From assembly GCA_035946955.1 (NCBI GenBank), contig DASYYE010000517.1, positions 1 through 41,287 on the forward strand: a DNA stretch of 41,287 nucleotides, written 5' to 3'. This document shows positions 1 to 7,813 of the stretch, in pieces; the first letter of the stretch is position 1; every line of letters starts with the position of its first letter. This DNA is from DASYYE01 sp035946955. Lineage in GTDB: Bacteria; Actinomycetota; Actinomycetes; Streptosporangiales; Streptosporangiaceae. The notes beneath the pieces were generated by a model. It worked only from the letters and a program-made list of their open reading frames with translations, had not been told where the DNA came from and did not search any database. A program made the position numbers and the translations under genes.

Positions 1-2
1 AG

Positions 3-752
3 ATCGGGCTGGGCTATGCGAGCCGCCACTACAAACTGCGGTCCGACCCGTTCGGCTCGGACCACTCGATCGTGGTCATCGCTGCCCCGGACCGGCCGCG
101 CGGTGCGATCTTCACCAAGACCGACCACGGCGCGGTCGAGCTGACCACCTACGGGATCCTCGGCGACCACCCGCCGACCGACCCAGAGGGCTTCAACTCC
201 TTTGTCAAGACGCTGGCCGCACCAGAGATCTACGAGGCCATCGCGGATGCCGAGCCCATCGACGACCCCGTGCTGTACAAGTTCCCGACCACGCTGCGGC
301 GCCGTTACGAGTGGATGTCGCGGTTCCCTGAGAACTTCATCCTCATCGGCGACTCGGTCTGCACACCGAACCCCGTATTCGCCCAGGCCCAGACGCTCGC
401 GGCGCTGGAGGGCCTCGCCCTGCGCGACCAGATGCGGCGCGGCCACGCCCCGCAGTCGCTGGAGTTCATGAAAGAGGTCGGCAGGATCATCGACCCGGCC
501 TGGGACATGACCAGCGGTGTCGACCTCAGCTTCCCCGGCGTGGAGGGCCAGCGCACCCTGAAGATCAAGATGATGCAGAAGTACATGCAGCGGGTGCTGA
601 TGGCGGCGATGCTGGACCCGAGCGTCACCGAAGCCTTCATGCGGGCCGCTGGCATGGTGGACATGCCGCAGACGCTGATGAGGCCCGGCTTCGTCGTGAA
701 GGTCATGCGGACCTCGCGCAAGCTGATGGCCGCCGCCAAGGCCGCTGCCTGA
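3..752 (+). CDS. FAD-dependent monooxygenase, C-terminal part (5' end outside window)
   Basis: The reading frame is open from the first bases and stops with TGA at 750-752, so only the last about 249 residues are present; the N-terminal FAD-binding fold lies outside. It is clearly paralogous to the complete flavin monooxygenase at 38391-39776: the pieces PRGAIF, LGDHPPTDPEGF, RRRYEWMSRFPENF and IGDSVC align with PRGAFF, LGDYPPTEPEAF, RRRYERLSRFPAGL and LGDAAC there. The second FAD motif (GDxxxxxNP) is kept as GDSVCTPNP, but the usual GQGM that follows is AQAQ. The family hydroxylates or epoxidises small aromatic or polyketide substrates with NAD(P)H and O2. A tailoring role in the cluster is inferred. 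A very strong hairpin follows the stop codon. Confidence 0.85.
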   Translation: MGLGYASRHYKLRSDPFGSDHSIVVIAAPDRPRGAIFTKTDHGAVELTTYGILGDHPPTDPEGFNSFVKTLAAPEIYEAIADAEPIDDPVLYKFPTTLRRRYEWMSRFPENFILIGDSVCTPNPVFAQAQTLAALEGLALRDQMRRGHAPQSLEFMKEVGRIIDPAWDMTSGVDLSFPGVEGQRTLKIKMMQKYMQRVLMAAMLDPSVTEAFMRAAGMVDMPQTLMRPGFVVKVMRTSRKLMAAAKAAA

Positions 753-757
753 CCCGC

Positions 758-797
758 CTGCTGCGGGGCCGCGGCGCTGGCCGCGGCCCCGCAGCAG
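758..797. terminator. Bidirectional hairpin terminator, perfect 18-bp stem
   Basis: The arms 758-775 (CTGCTGCGGGGCCGCGGC) and 780-797 are perfect reverse complements around a four-base loop. The hairpin fills the space between two convergent genes: it starts 5 bases after the upstream stop codon and directly abuts the TGA of the minus-strand hydroxylase (798-800). There is no T-tract, which is usual for actinomycetes. Confidence 0.85.
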
Positions 798-2309
798 TCA
801 GCCCAGGTCGGGAACCCGCCAGCCGTCCAGGTCGTATTCGGCCAGGCACTCGTCCACGAAGGCTTTGTAGCGCTCCACCTCACCGCTGAGCGTCTGGGCG
901 GAGAGCAGCTCGATCCGGACGTTCTCGTGGTTGCCGGCGTAGTTGCGTTCGTAGAGTTCGTGACGGCCGCCGAACTCACTGCCGAGCGCGTCCCACAGCA
1001 GCTTCATCAGCTTGACCCGCCCCACCGCGTCCGTGCCGTTGGAGCCGCGCAGGTACTTGTCGAGGTAAGGGCGGATGTCGCCATTGGCGAAGTCCGCCGA
1101 GCTGGAGTTCACGTAGATGAGGCCGCTGGCTATGTCCTGGAAGGCGATCTCGCGGACGCGCGAGTAGCCGGCCTGCATGAACCAGCGGTAGGCCAGGCCG
1201 TACGCTGGGTTGGGCAGGACCGCGCCGCCCTTCCACGCCACCGGGTTGCGGGCTGCCGCATCCGCCATCGCCCAGAACAGGTTGCGCCAGGCCAGCACCT
1301 CACCCAGGCGTGTCTGCACACCTCTGAAGTCCCCGGTGCCGGTGATGTCCACGGCCTTGGCCAGCAGGCCAGCCAGGAACTCGAGCTTGACCGCGAGCCT
1401 GATGCAGCCGTGGAAGGTGAAGCGCTCAGTGAACCCCGACTGACCCGCGAAGAGGCGGACCTTGCCGAGGTCGCCGTAGATGAATACGTTCTCCCAGGGG
1501 ATCAGCACCTGGTCGAGGACGAGGATGGTGTCGTTCTCGTCCAGGCGGGAGGACAGCGGGTAGTCGAATGGGCTGCCAGCCACCGCCGCCATCGCCGTAT
1601 ACGACTGACGGCAGATCAGCTTGACCCCGGGGGAGTTGGTAGGCACCGTGGCCACCAGCCCGAACTCCCGTTTCCTGACCGGCAGCCCATAGTGGGCGAT
1701 GAACGTGTGGTGCGACAGCGCGGCCGCCGTGGCGACCACCTTGGCCCCGCTGACCACCAGCCCCGCGTCCCCCTCGTGCTCCACGTGGACGAACACGTCC
1801 GCCACCTCCTCGAGCGGACGCGAGCGGTCCACGGGCGGGTGCACGATCGCGTGGCTCCAGTAGAGGACCTGTTCCTGGGCTTGGCGGTACCAGCGGCGGG
1901 CGTTGTCCGCGTACGGCTCGTAGAAGTCGGCGTTCGCACCGAGCGTGCCGAGGAACGCCGCCTTGTAGTCCGGGCTGCGTCCCATCCAGCCGTAGCTGAG
2001 CCGTGCCCAGGCCTCGATCGCGCGCTGGCCGGCGACCAGGTCGTCCGCACTGCGCGGGGTGGTGAAGAACCGGTGGGTATAACCAGTGCCACCGCAGTCC
2101 GTCGGTGCGGTCAGCACCCCCCGGTACTCGGGCTTGTGCAGCGCGTCATACAGCCGCGCCGTCATGCGCACCGGGTCACGAAAGGCCGGGTGCGTGGTGA
2201 CGTCCTTCACCCGGTCGCCATAGAGGTAGACCTCCCGGCCGTCGCGCAGCGACTCGATGTACTCGTCGCCGGTGAGCGGGCGTGTCCCCTCCGCCGGGCC
2301 TGAACTCAT
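798..2309 (-). CDS. SgcC/HpaB-type FADH2-dependent aromatic hydroxylase
   Basis: 503 residues, the usual length for the 4-hydroxyphenylacetate 3-hydroxylase (HpaB) family, with the N-terminal LTGDEYIESLRDGREVYLYG signature and a full-length acyl-CoA-dehydrogenase-like fold. Family members, including SgcC of the enediyne C-1027, ortho-hydroxylate phenols using FADH2 supplied by a separate flavin reductase. That partner is probably the reductase at 22313-22933. The start is supported by an AGGGGA ribosome site a few bases upstream. The gene is divergent from the efflux pump, sharing a 197-bp promoter region. In known enediynes such enzymes act on a tyrosine-derived or benzoate side chain; no beta-tyrosine aminomutase or NRPS carrier is seen here, so the substrate is unknown. 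Confidence 0.88.
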   Translation of the reverse strand: MSSGPAEGTRPLTGDEYIESLRDGREVYLYGDRVKDVTTHPAFRDPVRMTARLYDALHKPEYRGVLTAPTDCGGTGYTHRFFTTPRSADDLVAGQRAIEAWARLSYGWMGRSPDYKAAFLGTLGANADFYEPYADNARRWYRQAQEQVLYWSHAIVHPPVDRSRPLEEVADVFVHVEHEGDAGLVVSGAKVVATAAALSHHTFIAHYGLPVRKREFGLVATVPTNSPGVKLICRQSYTAMAAVAGSPFDYPLSSRLDENDTILVLDQVLIPWENVFIYGDLGKVRLFAGQSGFTERFTFHGCIRLAVKLEFLAGLLAKAVDITGTGDFRGVQTRLGEVLAWRNLFWAMADAAARNPVAWKGGAVLPNPAYGLAYRWFMQAGYSRVREIAFQDIASGLIYVNSSSADFANGDIRPYLDKYLRGSNGTDAVGRVKLMKLLWDALGSEFGGRHELYERNYAGNHENVRIELLSAQTLSGEVERYKAFVDECLAEYDLDGWRVPDLG

Positions 2310-2435
2310 GGCGGTCCCCTACGGCTCGGTGTCGCATTCCGCATCGACACCCAGCATTCGCCGCCCCATTCACGCCGGCAAGGCCTTCGCCCCCACACCG
2401 CAATTCTGGAGGGGCTGCCACGCACTTCCGGAGAT

Positions 2436-2453
2436 GTGCCGTGACATCGGCAC
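2436..2453. promoter_or_regulatory. Inverted repeat in the hydroxylase/efflux divergent promoter
   Basis: GTGCCG-TGACAT-CGGCAC is a perfect 6-bp inverted repeat with a 6-bp spacer, midway between the starts of the HpaB-type gene (2309) and the MFS gene (2507). It is a candidate operator controlling both. No regulator is adjacent, and no clear -10 box can be assigned. Confidence 0.35.
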
Positions 2454-2506
2454 TGAAAGGCTGCAGGTAGGGAATTGGCGCGGCCGCCGACGAGAGGACC
2501 ACGCGC

Positions 2507-4099
2507 ATGACGACCGGGCATGCCGGAGTGCGGGCAGGACGCCGTGAATGGGCTGGGCTGGCCGTGTTGTGCCTGCCTTCCATGCTCGCCACGGTGGACA
2601 TCAACGTGGTCGTCCTGGCATTGCCGCGCATAGCTGCCAGCCTGCACGCCGGCGCCATTGAGCAGCTCTGGGTCTCTGACATCTACGCGTTCATGATCGC
2701 CGGGTTCCTGGTGACCATGGGGACACTCGGCGACCGGGCCGGCCGCCGCAGGGTCCTGCTGCTGGGCGCGGCCGGCTTCATAGCCGCATCGGTCTTCGCG
2801 GCGTTCGCCACTTCCGCACCCATGCTGATCGCCGCGCGCGCGCTGATCGGTGTGGCGGGCGCGACGCTCATGCCCAGCGTCCTCGCCCTGATCAGGAATA
2901 TGTTCAAAGACCCCAGGCAGATGAGTGCCGCGATGGGCGTGTGGAGCATGTCGATCATGGTTGGGCTGCTGGCTGGGCCCGTGGTGGGCGGGCTGCTGCT
3001 GAACGCCTTCTGGTGGGGTTCCGTCTTCCTGATCGCCGTGCCGGTCATGGGCGCCCTGCTCCTGCTCGGCCCGGTGCTGGTCCCGGAGTCACGTGACCCG
3101 CACGCTGGCCGGCTCGACCCGCTCAGCGTGGTGCTGTGGCTGGCGGGGGTGCTGCCCGTGGTCTATGGGATCAAGGAGCTGGCGCGGAACGGGTGGCAGC
3201 CGCTGCCAGCCGTGGTGGCCGCCGCCGGGGCGGTCTGCGTCGTCTTGTTTGTGCGGCGCCAGCGGGTACTGCCCAGCCCACTGCTGGACCTGCGGCTGTT
3301 CACCAGCCGGGCGTTGTCAGTGACCTGTCTGCTCGTGCTGCTCATGACCATCGTGCTGGCGGGCACCGCCTTGGAGGCCACCCTGTTCATGCAGGCCGTC
3401 AAGGGTCTCACCCCCCTGCACGTGGCCCTGCTCACGCTCATCCCGGCGGGCGTCATGATCGTCGCGAGCAATGCGGCGCCCGCGGTCGCGCGGGTGGCGC
3501 GCCCAGGGTTCGTGCTCGCCGCCGCCGCGGTGGCCGCCGCCGCGGGCATGGTGGTGATCGCCCAGCAGGGCGTCACCGCCGGCGTGGCTGTGCTGATCAC
3601 CGGCATGACGGTCATGTTCGTGTGTGGTGGCACGATCGGGCCGCTGAGCGGCTTCCTGATCATGACCGCGGTGCCGCCTGAGAAGGCCGGCTCGGCTGGG
3701 TCCCTGTCGTCTACCTCCGGCGAGCTGGGGCAGGCCCTCGGCGTCGCGATCCTCGGAGTCCTCGGCACCGCCGTGTACCGCGCCCAAGTGGAGATCCCCG
3801 CGGGCATCCCAGCGCGAGCCGCAGCCGTGGCACGCCAGAGCATCATCGGCACGGCCAGCGCCGCACGGCACATCCCGGGCCAGTCGGGGGCAGCCCTGCT
3901 GCGTTCCGCCGATACCGCCTTCGTGGCCGGCCTGCACGTGGTCGCCGTGGTGGGGGCGGTGGTGTTCGCGGGCCTGGCCGTCCTGGCTGGCATCGGGCTG
4001 CGGCATGTGCCGCCAATAACCGGGTTTTCCGGCATGCCGCCGCCGGGCGAGGTCAGTACGGCTGACGAGGCAGGCGTGTCCCGGGTCGCGGCCGCGTGA
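2507..4099 (+). CDS. MFS drug exporter, DHA2 (14-TMS, EmrB/QacA) family
   Basis: 530 residues with about 14 hydrophobic segments. Motif A is visible as GTLGDRAGRRRVLLLG, motif C as AGPVVGGLLL, and the DHA2 helix-1 signature as TVDINVVVLALPRIAASL, whose acidic residue is kept. The family exports drugs by proton antiport across the plasma membrane. Enediyne clusters commonly carry one such pump (SgcB in C-1027), so export and self-resistance is the likely role. An AGAGGA ribosome site precedes the ATG. The sugar nucleotidyltransferase follows after 10 bp, suggesting cotranscription. Confidence 0.9.
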   Translation: MTTGHAGVRAGRREWAGLAVLCLPSMLATVDINVVVLALPRIAASLHAGAIEQLWVSDIYAFMIAGFLVTMGTLGDRAGRRRVLLLGAAGFIAASVFAAFATSAPMLIAARALIGVAGATLMPSVLALIRNMFKDPRQMSAAMGVWSMSIMVGLLAGPVVGGLLLNAFWWGSVFLIAVPVMGALLLLGPVLVPESRDPHAGRLDPLSVVLWLAGVLPVVYGIKELARNGWQPLPAVVAAAGAVCVVLFVRRQRVLPSPLLDLRLFTSRALSVTCLLVLLMTIVLAGTALEATLFMQAVKGLTPLHVALLTLIPAGVMIVASNAAPAVARVARPGFVLAAAAVAAAAGMVVIAQQGVTAGVAVLITGMTVMFVCGGTIGPLSGFLIMTAVPPEKAGSAGSLSSTSGELGQALGVAILGVLGTAVYRAQVEIPAGIPARAAAVARQSIIGTASAARHIPGQSGAALLRSADTAFVAGLHVVAVVGAVVFAGLAVLAGIGLRHVPPITGFSGMPPPGEVSTADEAGVSRVAAA

Positions 4100-4109
4100 G
4101 CGCCGTGCG

Positions 4110-5177
4110 GTGAAGGCGCTCGTGCTGACGGGCGGATCCGGCTCCCGGCTGCGCCCGTTCAGCTACTCGATGCCGAAACAACTGTTCCCCGTGGCCGGCC
4201 GTCCCGTCCTGGAGCATGTGCTCGTCAACATCGCGGCCATCCGCGTGACCGAGGTGGCCGTCGTCGCAGGCGACTGGCTCGGGGTGGTCAAGGACGCTAT
4301 CGGCGACGGCTCACGCTTCGGCCTGCGCATCACCTACATCCACCAGGACAGGCCACGGGGCCTGGCCCACGGTGTGATGGTGGCCCAGGACTTCCTGGGC
4401 GACGACGACTTCGTGATGTACCTGGGCGACAACATCCTGCCCGGGGGCATCGCCGGGGTGGCGCGGGAGTTTCGCATGGACCACGCGGCTGCCCGCGTGG
4501 TGGTGCAGAAAGTCCCCGACCCACGCCAGTTCGGGGTGGTGGAGAAGAACCCGGACGGGACCGTTGCCCGGCTGGTGGAGAAGCCAGCCCGGCCAGTCAG
4601 CGACCTGGCGCTCCTCGGCGTGTACTTCTTCCGCGCCCAGATCCACGAGGCGGTGGCGGCCGTCACCCCAAGCGCCAGGGGCGAGCTGGAAATCACCGAC
4701 GCGATCCAGTGGCTGCTCGCCCGCGGTGCGCAGGTCGCGGTCAGTGACTACGCGGGCTACTGGCGTGACGTGGGCTGCGTGGAGGACGTGCTCTGCTGCA
4801 ACCGCAGGCTGCTCGACCGGCTCCGGCCTGCCGTGGTCGGCCGGGTCGACACGGCCAGCACCCTGGAAGGTGCCGTCGCCCTGGGGTTCGGGGCGGAGGT
4901 GGTCCGTTCCCGGATCCGTGGCCCGGTGGTCGTCGGGGCGGGTTCGGTCGTGGCGGACTGCGACATCGGCCCGGACGTCTCGGTCGGTGCGCGCTGCGTG
5001 TTGCACGGTGCCCAGATCTGCGATTCGATCGTGCTTGACGGGGCACGGATCTCGGGCATGCCCGGGCTGCACGGCTCCGTCATCGGCCGGTTCGCCACCA
5101 TCGCGCGCCAGGGCGTGTCGCAGGGCCGCCACCAGTTGATCGTCGGTGACTACACGAGGATCGAGACTGCGGCATGA
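4110..5177 (+). CDS. rmlA: Glucose-1-phosphate thymidylyltransferase, long RmlA/StrD type
   Basis: 355 residues: an N-terminal nucleotidyltransferase domain with the G-rich loop LTGGSGSRLRPFSYSMPKQL and the metal-binding YLGDNI, followed from about residue 245 by a left-handed beta-helix with isoleucine/valine-rich hexapeptide repeats. This long form is typical of antibiotic deoxysugar pathways (StrD, SgcA1). It makes dTDP-glucose from glucose-1-phosphate and dTTP, the first committed step to a deoxysugar. The start is GTG at 4110, with no good ribosome site in front; it may depend on read-through from the MFS gene. Its stop overlaps the next start as ATGA. The dehydratase and later sugar enzymes are not in the window. 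Confidence 0.92.
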   Translation: MKALVLTGGSGSRLRPFSYSMPKQLFPVAGRPVLEHVLVNIAAIRVTEVAVVAGDWLGVVKDAIGDGSRFGLRITYIHQDRPRGLAHGVMVAQDFLGDDDFVMYLGDNILPGGIAGVAREFRMDHAAARVVVQKVPDPRQFGVVEKNPDGTVARLVEKPARPVSDLALLGVYFFRAQIHEAVAAVTPSARGELEITDAIQWLLARGAQVAVSDYAGYWRDVGCVEDVLCCNRRLLDRLRPAVVGRVDTASTLEGAVALGFGAEVVRSRIRGPVVVGAGSVVADCDIGPDVSVGARCVLHGAQICDSIVLDGARISGMPGLHGSVIGRFATIARQGVSQGRHQLIVGDYTRIETAA

Positions 5178-5701
5178 CCCAGACCTGGCAGGTGCACGGC
5201 GAGCGCACCCTGTACCGCGATGACTGGATCCACCTCGTCATGGCCGATGTGGCCCTGCCCGACGGGCGGCGCCTGGAGCACCGGCTGGTCAGGTACTTCG
5301 ACGGGGCCCAGGCGGTGGTCACCGACGCTGGCAAGATCCTGCTGCTGTGGCGGTACAGGTTCATCCCGGGGACGTGGGGCTGGGAGATCCCCGGCGGGGC
5401 GGTCAACGTGGGCGAGGATCCAGCCACGGCGGCTGCCCGGGAAGTCGAGGAAGAGACGGGCTGGCGGCCTGACGGCCCGATGCGCCTGCTCTTCCGCACC
5501 CACCCCATGCCGGGCCTGGTGTCCGTGCGGCACCACGTGTTCCGTGCGGACTCGGCCGTCTACACCGGGCCGCCCACCGACGGCTTCGAAGCGCAACGCG
5601 TCGCATGGGTGCCGTTCGGCGAGGCGCGCTGCCTCATCGCGCAGGGGCACATCGTGGAGGCCACCACCCTCGCGGCCGTGCTCTCCGTGCTCGGCCCGTG
5701 A
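5174..5701 (+). CDS. Nudix hydrolase
   Basis: 175 residues with a perfect Nudix box (G-x5-E-x7-REV-x-EE-x-GW) at about residues 75-97, including the metal-binding REVEEE. Nudix enzymes cleave nucleoside diphosphates linked to another group, such as ADP-ribose or NDP-sugars; the flanking sequence resembles ADP-ribose/NDP-sugar pyrophosphatases. It overlaps the RmlA gene by ATGA, so the two are translationally coupled. This suggests a role in nucleotide-sugar housekeeping or removal of damaged nucleotides. That link is inferred from position only. Confidence 0.88.
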   Translation: MTQTWQVHGERTLYRDDWIHLVMADVALPDGRRLEHRLVRYFDGAQAVVTDAGKILLLWRYRFIPGTWGWEIPGGAVNVGEDPATAAAREVEEETGWRPDGPMRLLFRTHPMPGLVSVRHHVFRADSAVYTGPPTDGFEAQRVAWVPFGEARCLIAQGHIVEATTLAAVLSVLGP

Positions 5702-5746
5702 CCACCACACCGCCAGCAGCCCTCGCCACGAACGGAGTTACCCACC

Positions 5747-6132
5747 ATGACCAGCCCAGTGCTCGGCAGCATTCTCCTGGGCACCCGTGACCCCGGCCGC
5801 CTGCGGACCTGGTACCGCGAGGCGTTTGGCGTCCGCGGCAGCGGGGATGGGTTCCTGGACTTCGGCGGGGTAGATGTGCTCATGGACAGGCGCGACGATG
5901 TCGCGGGCAGCAACCCCGAACCCGGCAGGTTCATCCCGAACTTCCACGTCAGCGACGCGAGGGCGACCGCCGCCCACCTCGACGCCCTCGGGGTCACCTG
6001 GCTGGCCGAGGTGCAGGAGCGGCCGGACGCCTGTTCGGCACGCTCATCGACCCGGATGGCAACTACGTCCAGGTCATCGAGCTCAACGAGGCGTACCTGG
6101 CACGGCAGGCCCGACCCACAGGAAGGCAGTGA
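5747..6132 (+). pseudogene. VOC-fold (glyoxalase/bleomycin-resistance) gene with a frameshift
   Basis: The first about 94 codons read as a normal VOC protein (GSILLGTRDPGRLRTWY, FIPNFHVSDARATAAHL). At about 6028-6031 the VOC reading moves from this frame to another, as if one base were missing after ERPDA. The other frame then gives the expected C-terminal strand LFGTLIDPDGNYVQVIELN and stops at 6130-6132, 5 bp before the next VOC gene. If the shift is real, the product is a C-terminally scrambled 144-residue protein ending at 6181. It could instead be a one-base sequencing or assembly error in a GC-rich run. The intact ancestor would have about 128 residues. Related VOC proteins (BlmA, TnmS) bind and sequester drugs. 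Confidence 0.75.
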
Positions 6133-6137
6133 CCACC

Positions 6138-6509
6138 ATGTTCGGCAGTGCCAACGTGTACAGCGGGTTCTCGGTCAGTGATGTCGCGCGGGCCAAGGAG
6201 TTCTACGGCGAGACCCTCGGCCTGAGCGTGTCCGAGGAGCATGGCTTCCTCCGCTTGCACCTGCCCAGCGGTGCCGAAGTGATCGCCTACCCCAAGCCCG
6301 ACCACATCCCGGCCACCTTCACCATCCTCAACCTCGGTGTCAGCGACGTCGACGAGGCGGTCGACGTGCTCGCGGCGCGCGGCATCACGTTCGAGCGCTA
6401 CGCCAGCATGGACACGGACGAGAAGGGGATCGTCCGCGGCGACGGCCCCCCCATTGCCTGGTTCAAGGACCCCGACGGCAACATCCTCTCCGTCCTCCAG
6501 GATCCCTGA
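6138..6509 (+). CDS. VOC-fold protein, candidate drug-binding resistance protein
   Basis: 123 residues with the paired beta-alpha-beta-beta-beta modules of the glyoxalase/bleomycin-resistance/dioxygenase superfamily: VSDVARAKEFYGETLGLSV at the start and WFKDPDGNILSVLQ at the end. The ATG at 6138 is preceded by GGAAGG and follows the upstream VOC stop by 5 bp. The family includes metal enzymes and metal-free drug-binding proteins; TnmS1-S3 bind the enediyne tiancimycin. Position in a row of three VOC genes, beside an efflux pump, favours sequestration, but an enzymatic role cannot be excluded. Confidence 0.85.
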   Translation: MFGSANVYSGFSVSDVARAKEFYGETLGLSVSEEHGFLRLHLPSGAEVIAYPKPDHIPATFTILNLGVSDVDEAVDVLAARGITFERYASMDTDEKGIVRGDGPPIAWFKDPDGNILSVLQDP

Positions 6510-6513
6510 CCCG

Positions 6514-6584
6514 CGGGCTGGTGCAGGCTTGCGGACCGGGTTGCGCCTGGGGCCGGGCCAACCCGTGGTGGCTGGCCCAGCCCG
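6514..6584. terminator. Nested hairpin between convergent VOC genes
   Basis: The outer arms CGGGCTGG (6514-6521) and CCAGCCCG (6577-6584) pair. Inside them CGGGTTG pairs with CAACCCG. The structure begins a few bases after the stop of the plus-strand VOC gene and lies before the 3' end of the minus-strand VOC gene at 6607. Confidence 0.4.
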
Positions 6585-6606
6585 ACAGCGGTGCCGGGTG
6601 ATCGCG

Positions 6607-6996
6607 CTACTCGGCGGGGCGCTCCTGCACGATCCATTTGTTGCCGTCGGGGTCGGCGAAGAACGTCATCGTGCTCCAAGGCTCGTCGCTGTGGCCCGGC
6701 ACCTCCTTGCCGTCCTCGAAGTGGATGACGTCGCTGAGGGGAGCGCCCAGCTTGGTCAGTTCGGCGTGCGTGGCCACGACGTCGGACACGACGAGGGTCA
6801 GCCCGGGCAGCGGCCCGCCGCCCTGGACCAGCTGGATCGAGCAGCCGGACCCCGGCGGGGTGAGTTGGACGATGCGCCTGCCCCCGGGCACCACCTGGTC
6901 GATGTCCAGGTTGAATCCGAGTTTCTCGGTGTAGAAGTCCCGCGAGAGGTCCACGTCGGAGACGGGGATCTGCACCGCTTCGAGCTTCATTTCCAC
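6607..6996 (-). CDS. VOC-fold protein, glyoxalase-like
   Basis: 129 residues with VQIPVSDVDLSRDFYTEKLG at the N terminus and FFADPDGNKWIVQERP at the C terminus, both classic VOC strands. It is of the single-chain, two-module type that usually dimerises. A GGAAGG sequence lies about 15 bp before the chosen ATG; the internal Met at position 3 is an alternative start. It converges on the two plus-strand VOC genes, and its sequence is only distantly similar to theirs. It may be a drug-binding protein or a lyase/isomerase; nothing in it identifies a substrate. Confidence 0.85.
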   Translation of the reverse strand: MEMKLEAVQIPVSDVDLSRDFYTEKLGFNLDIDQVVPGGRRIVQLTPPGSGCSIQLVQGGGPLPGLTLVVSDVVATHAELTKLGAPLSDVIHFEDGKEVPGHSDEPWSTMTFFADPDGNKWIVQERPAE

Positions 6997-7016
6997 GTTG
7001 GGCCGTCCTTCCTACA

Positions 7017-7437
7017 GTGGGTTGTGCCTACAGGGAGTGACCGGCCGATTGTATATCGCGGACCCCGAACGTCGGCTGATCACGGTGAGGCGCCGCGCAA
7101 CTCGGGAGATGCCCAGCGCGGGGGACGGCGTTGACAACGCCCGAAGGGAGCCGTGTTGCCCCCAGAGCGGGGTGCGGCGGCGGGTGGGCTCTCGCCGTAC
7201 CTGCCTGCCTCGCAGTCGGACGCGGTGCACAGCATTATCGAGGGCACCAGAGCAGCCGGCAGCCGCCTACTCCCCTAAGTATACCGGCCGTGCCTTGGCT
7301 GATGGCAGGTCACGATGCCATTCGGTCAAGGCAAGACTGGAATCACCGCAATCTGGGAGATGTCGCCCCGGTAATGGTTTGATACCGTACCAGTCGGGGA
7401 ACGCTGAGTCGGGTCACGGAAAGGCCGTGGAGGCTGC
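7017..7437. other. Non-coding stretch upstream of the methyltransferase relic
   Basis: I see no convincing gene here. GGCGTT-GAC-AACGCC (7127-7141) is a small perfect hairpin containing a TTGACA hexamer, but no matching -10 box was found. The right part carries the motif at 7344-7362 that recurs upstream of the intact methyltransferase gene, so at least that part looks like the old promoter of the relic at 7438. Confidence 0.5.
7344..7362 (+). promoter_or_regulatory. Motif shared with the intact methyltransferase upstream region
   Basis: CACCGCAATCTGGGAGATG here matches CACCACAATCAGGGAGATG at 30134-30152 in 17 of 19 positions. Both lie upstream of methyltransferase sequence, 94 bp before the relic and 137 bp before the intact gene. 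It could be a regulator site, or simply sequence kept since the duplication. Confidence 0.4.
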
Positions 7438-7718
7438 ATTCTTGCGGAGGTGATGGTCGAGTGGGTCAGCTGTCGAGTGGGCCAGCTGTTGATCAAGAAT
7501 CATCCGCCGGAAGGGCCCTCCTGCTGGGCGGCCCGTTTCTGAGATCGGACACCCATCGAGACCGCCCCCTCAGTCAAGGACTACCTCCAGGCGAAACAGC
7601 GGTACATCGCCGATTACGTGACCCGTCACGGCGAGGACGCGGAGCACGCACTGGAGTTCAGTTGCGGCACGTGCGACTTTACCAAGCACCCGGCAGTTTG
7701 ACGAGCACATTTCCCTGA
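7438..7718 (+). pseudogene. Decayed 5' copy of the SAM methyltransferase gene
   Basis: Aligned with the intact gene at 30271, this stretch keeps LAExMVE, LIKxxPPEG, WAARF, YVTRxGxDA and LEFSCGT. The start codon has become ATT (7438). A near-perfect 16-bp duplication (GTCGAGTGGGYCAGCT twice, 7456-7487) adds residues. The conserved Trp after WAARF is a TGA stop (7540-7542), and an extra T near 7678-7681 shifts the frame. Similarity fades by about 7718, within the SAM-binding motif, so the rest of the gene is deleted. It sits directly upstream of the haloperoxidase-like gene. Confidence 0.85.
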
Positions 7719-7813
7719 AGTGACCTGCCCGCGAACAACTCGCACCAATCCCCTGCTGGAGGTCTGGACTTCGACCGCCTGCCTACCGACGAGCTGATGA
7801 AAGGGCGCACACC

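Noticed and set aside
927..2303. 458-codon open frame opposite the HpaB-type gene
   Set aside because: It is an antisense shadow created by GC-rich codon bias; its protein is Arg/His/Val-rich with no family pattern, while the opposite strand is a textbook hydroxylase.
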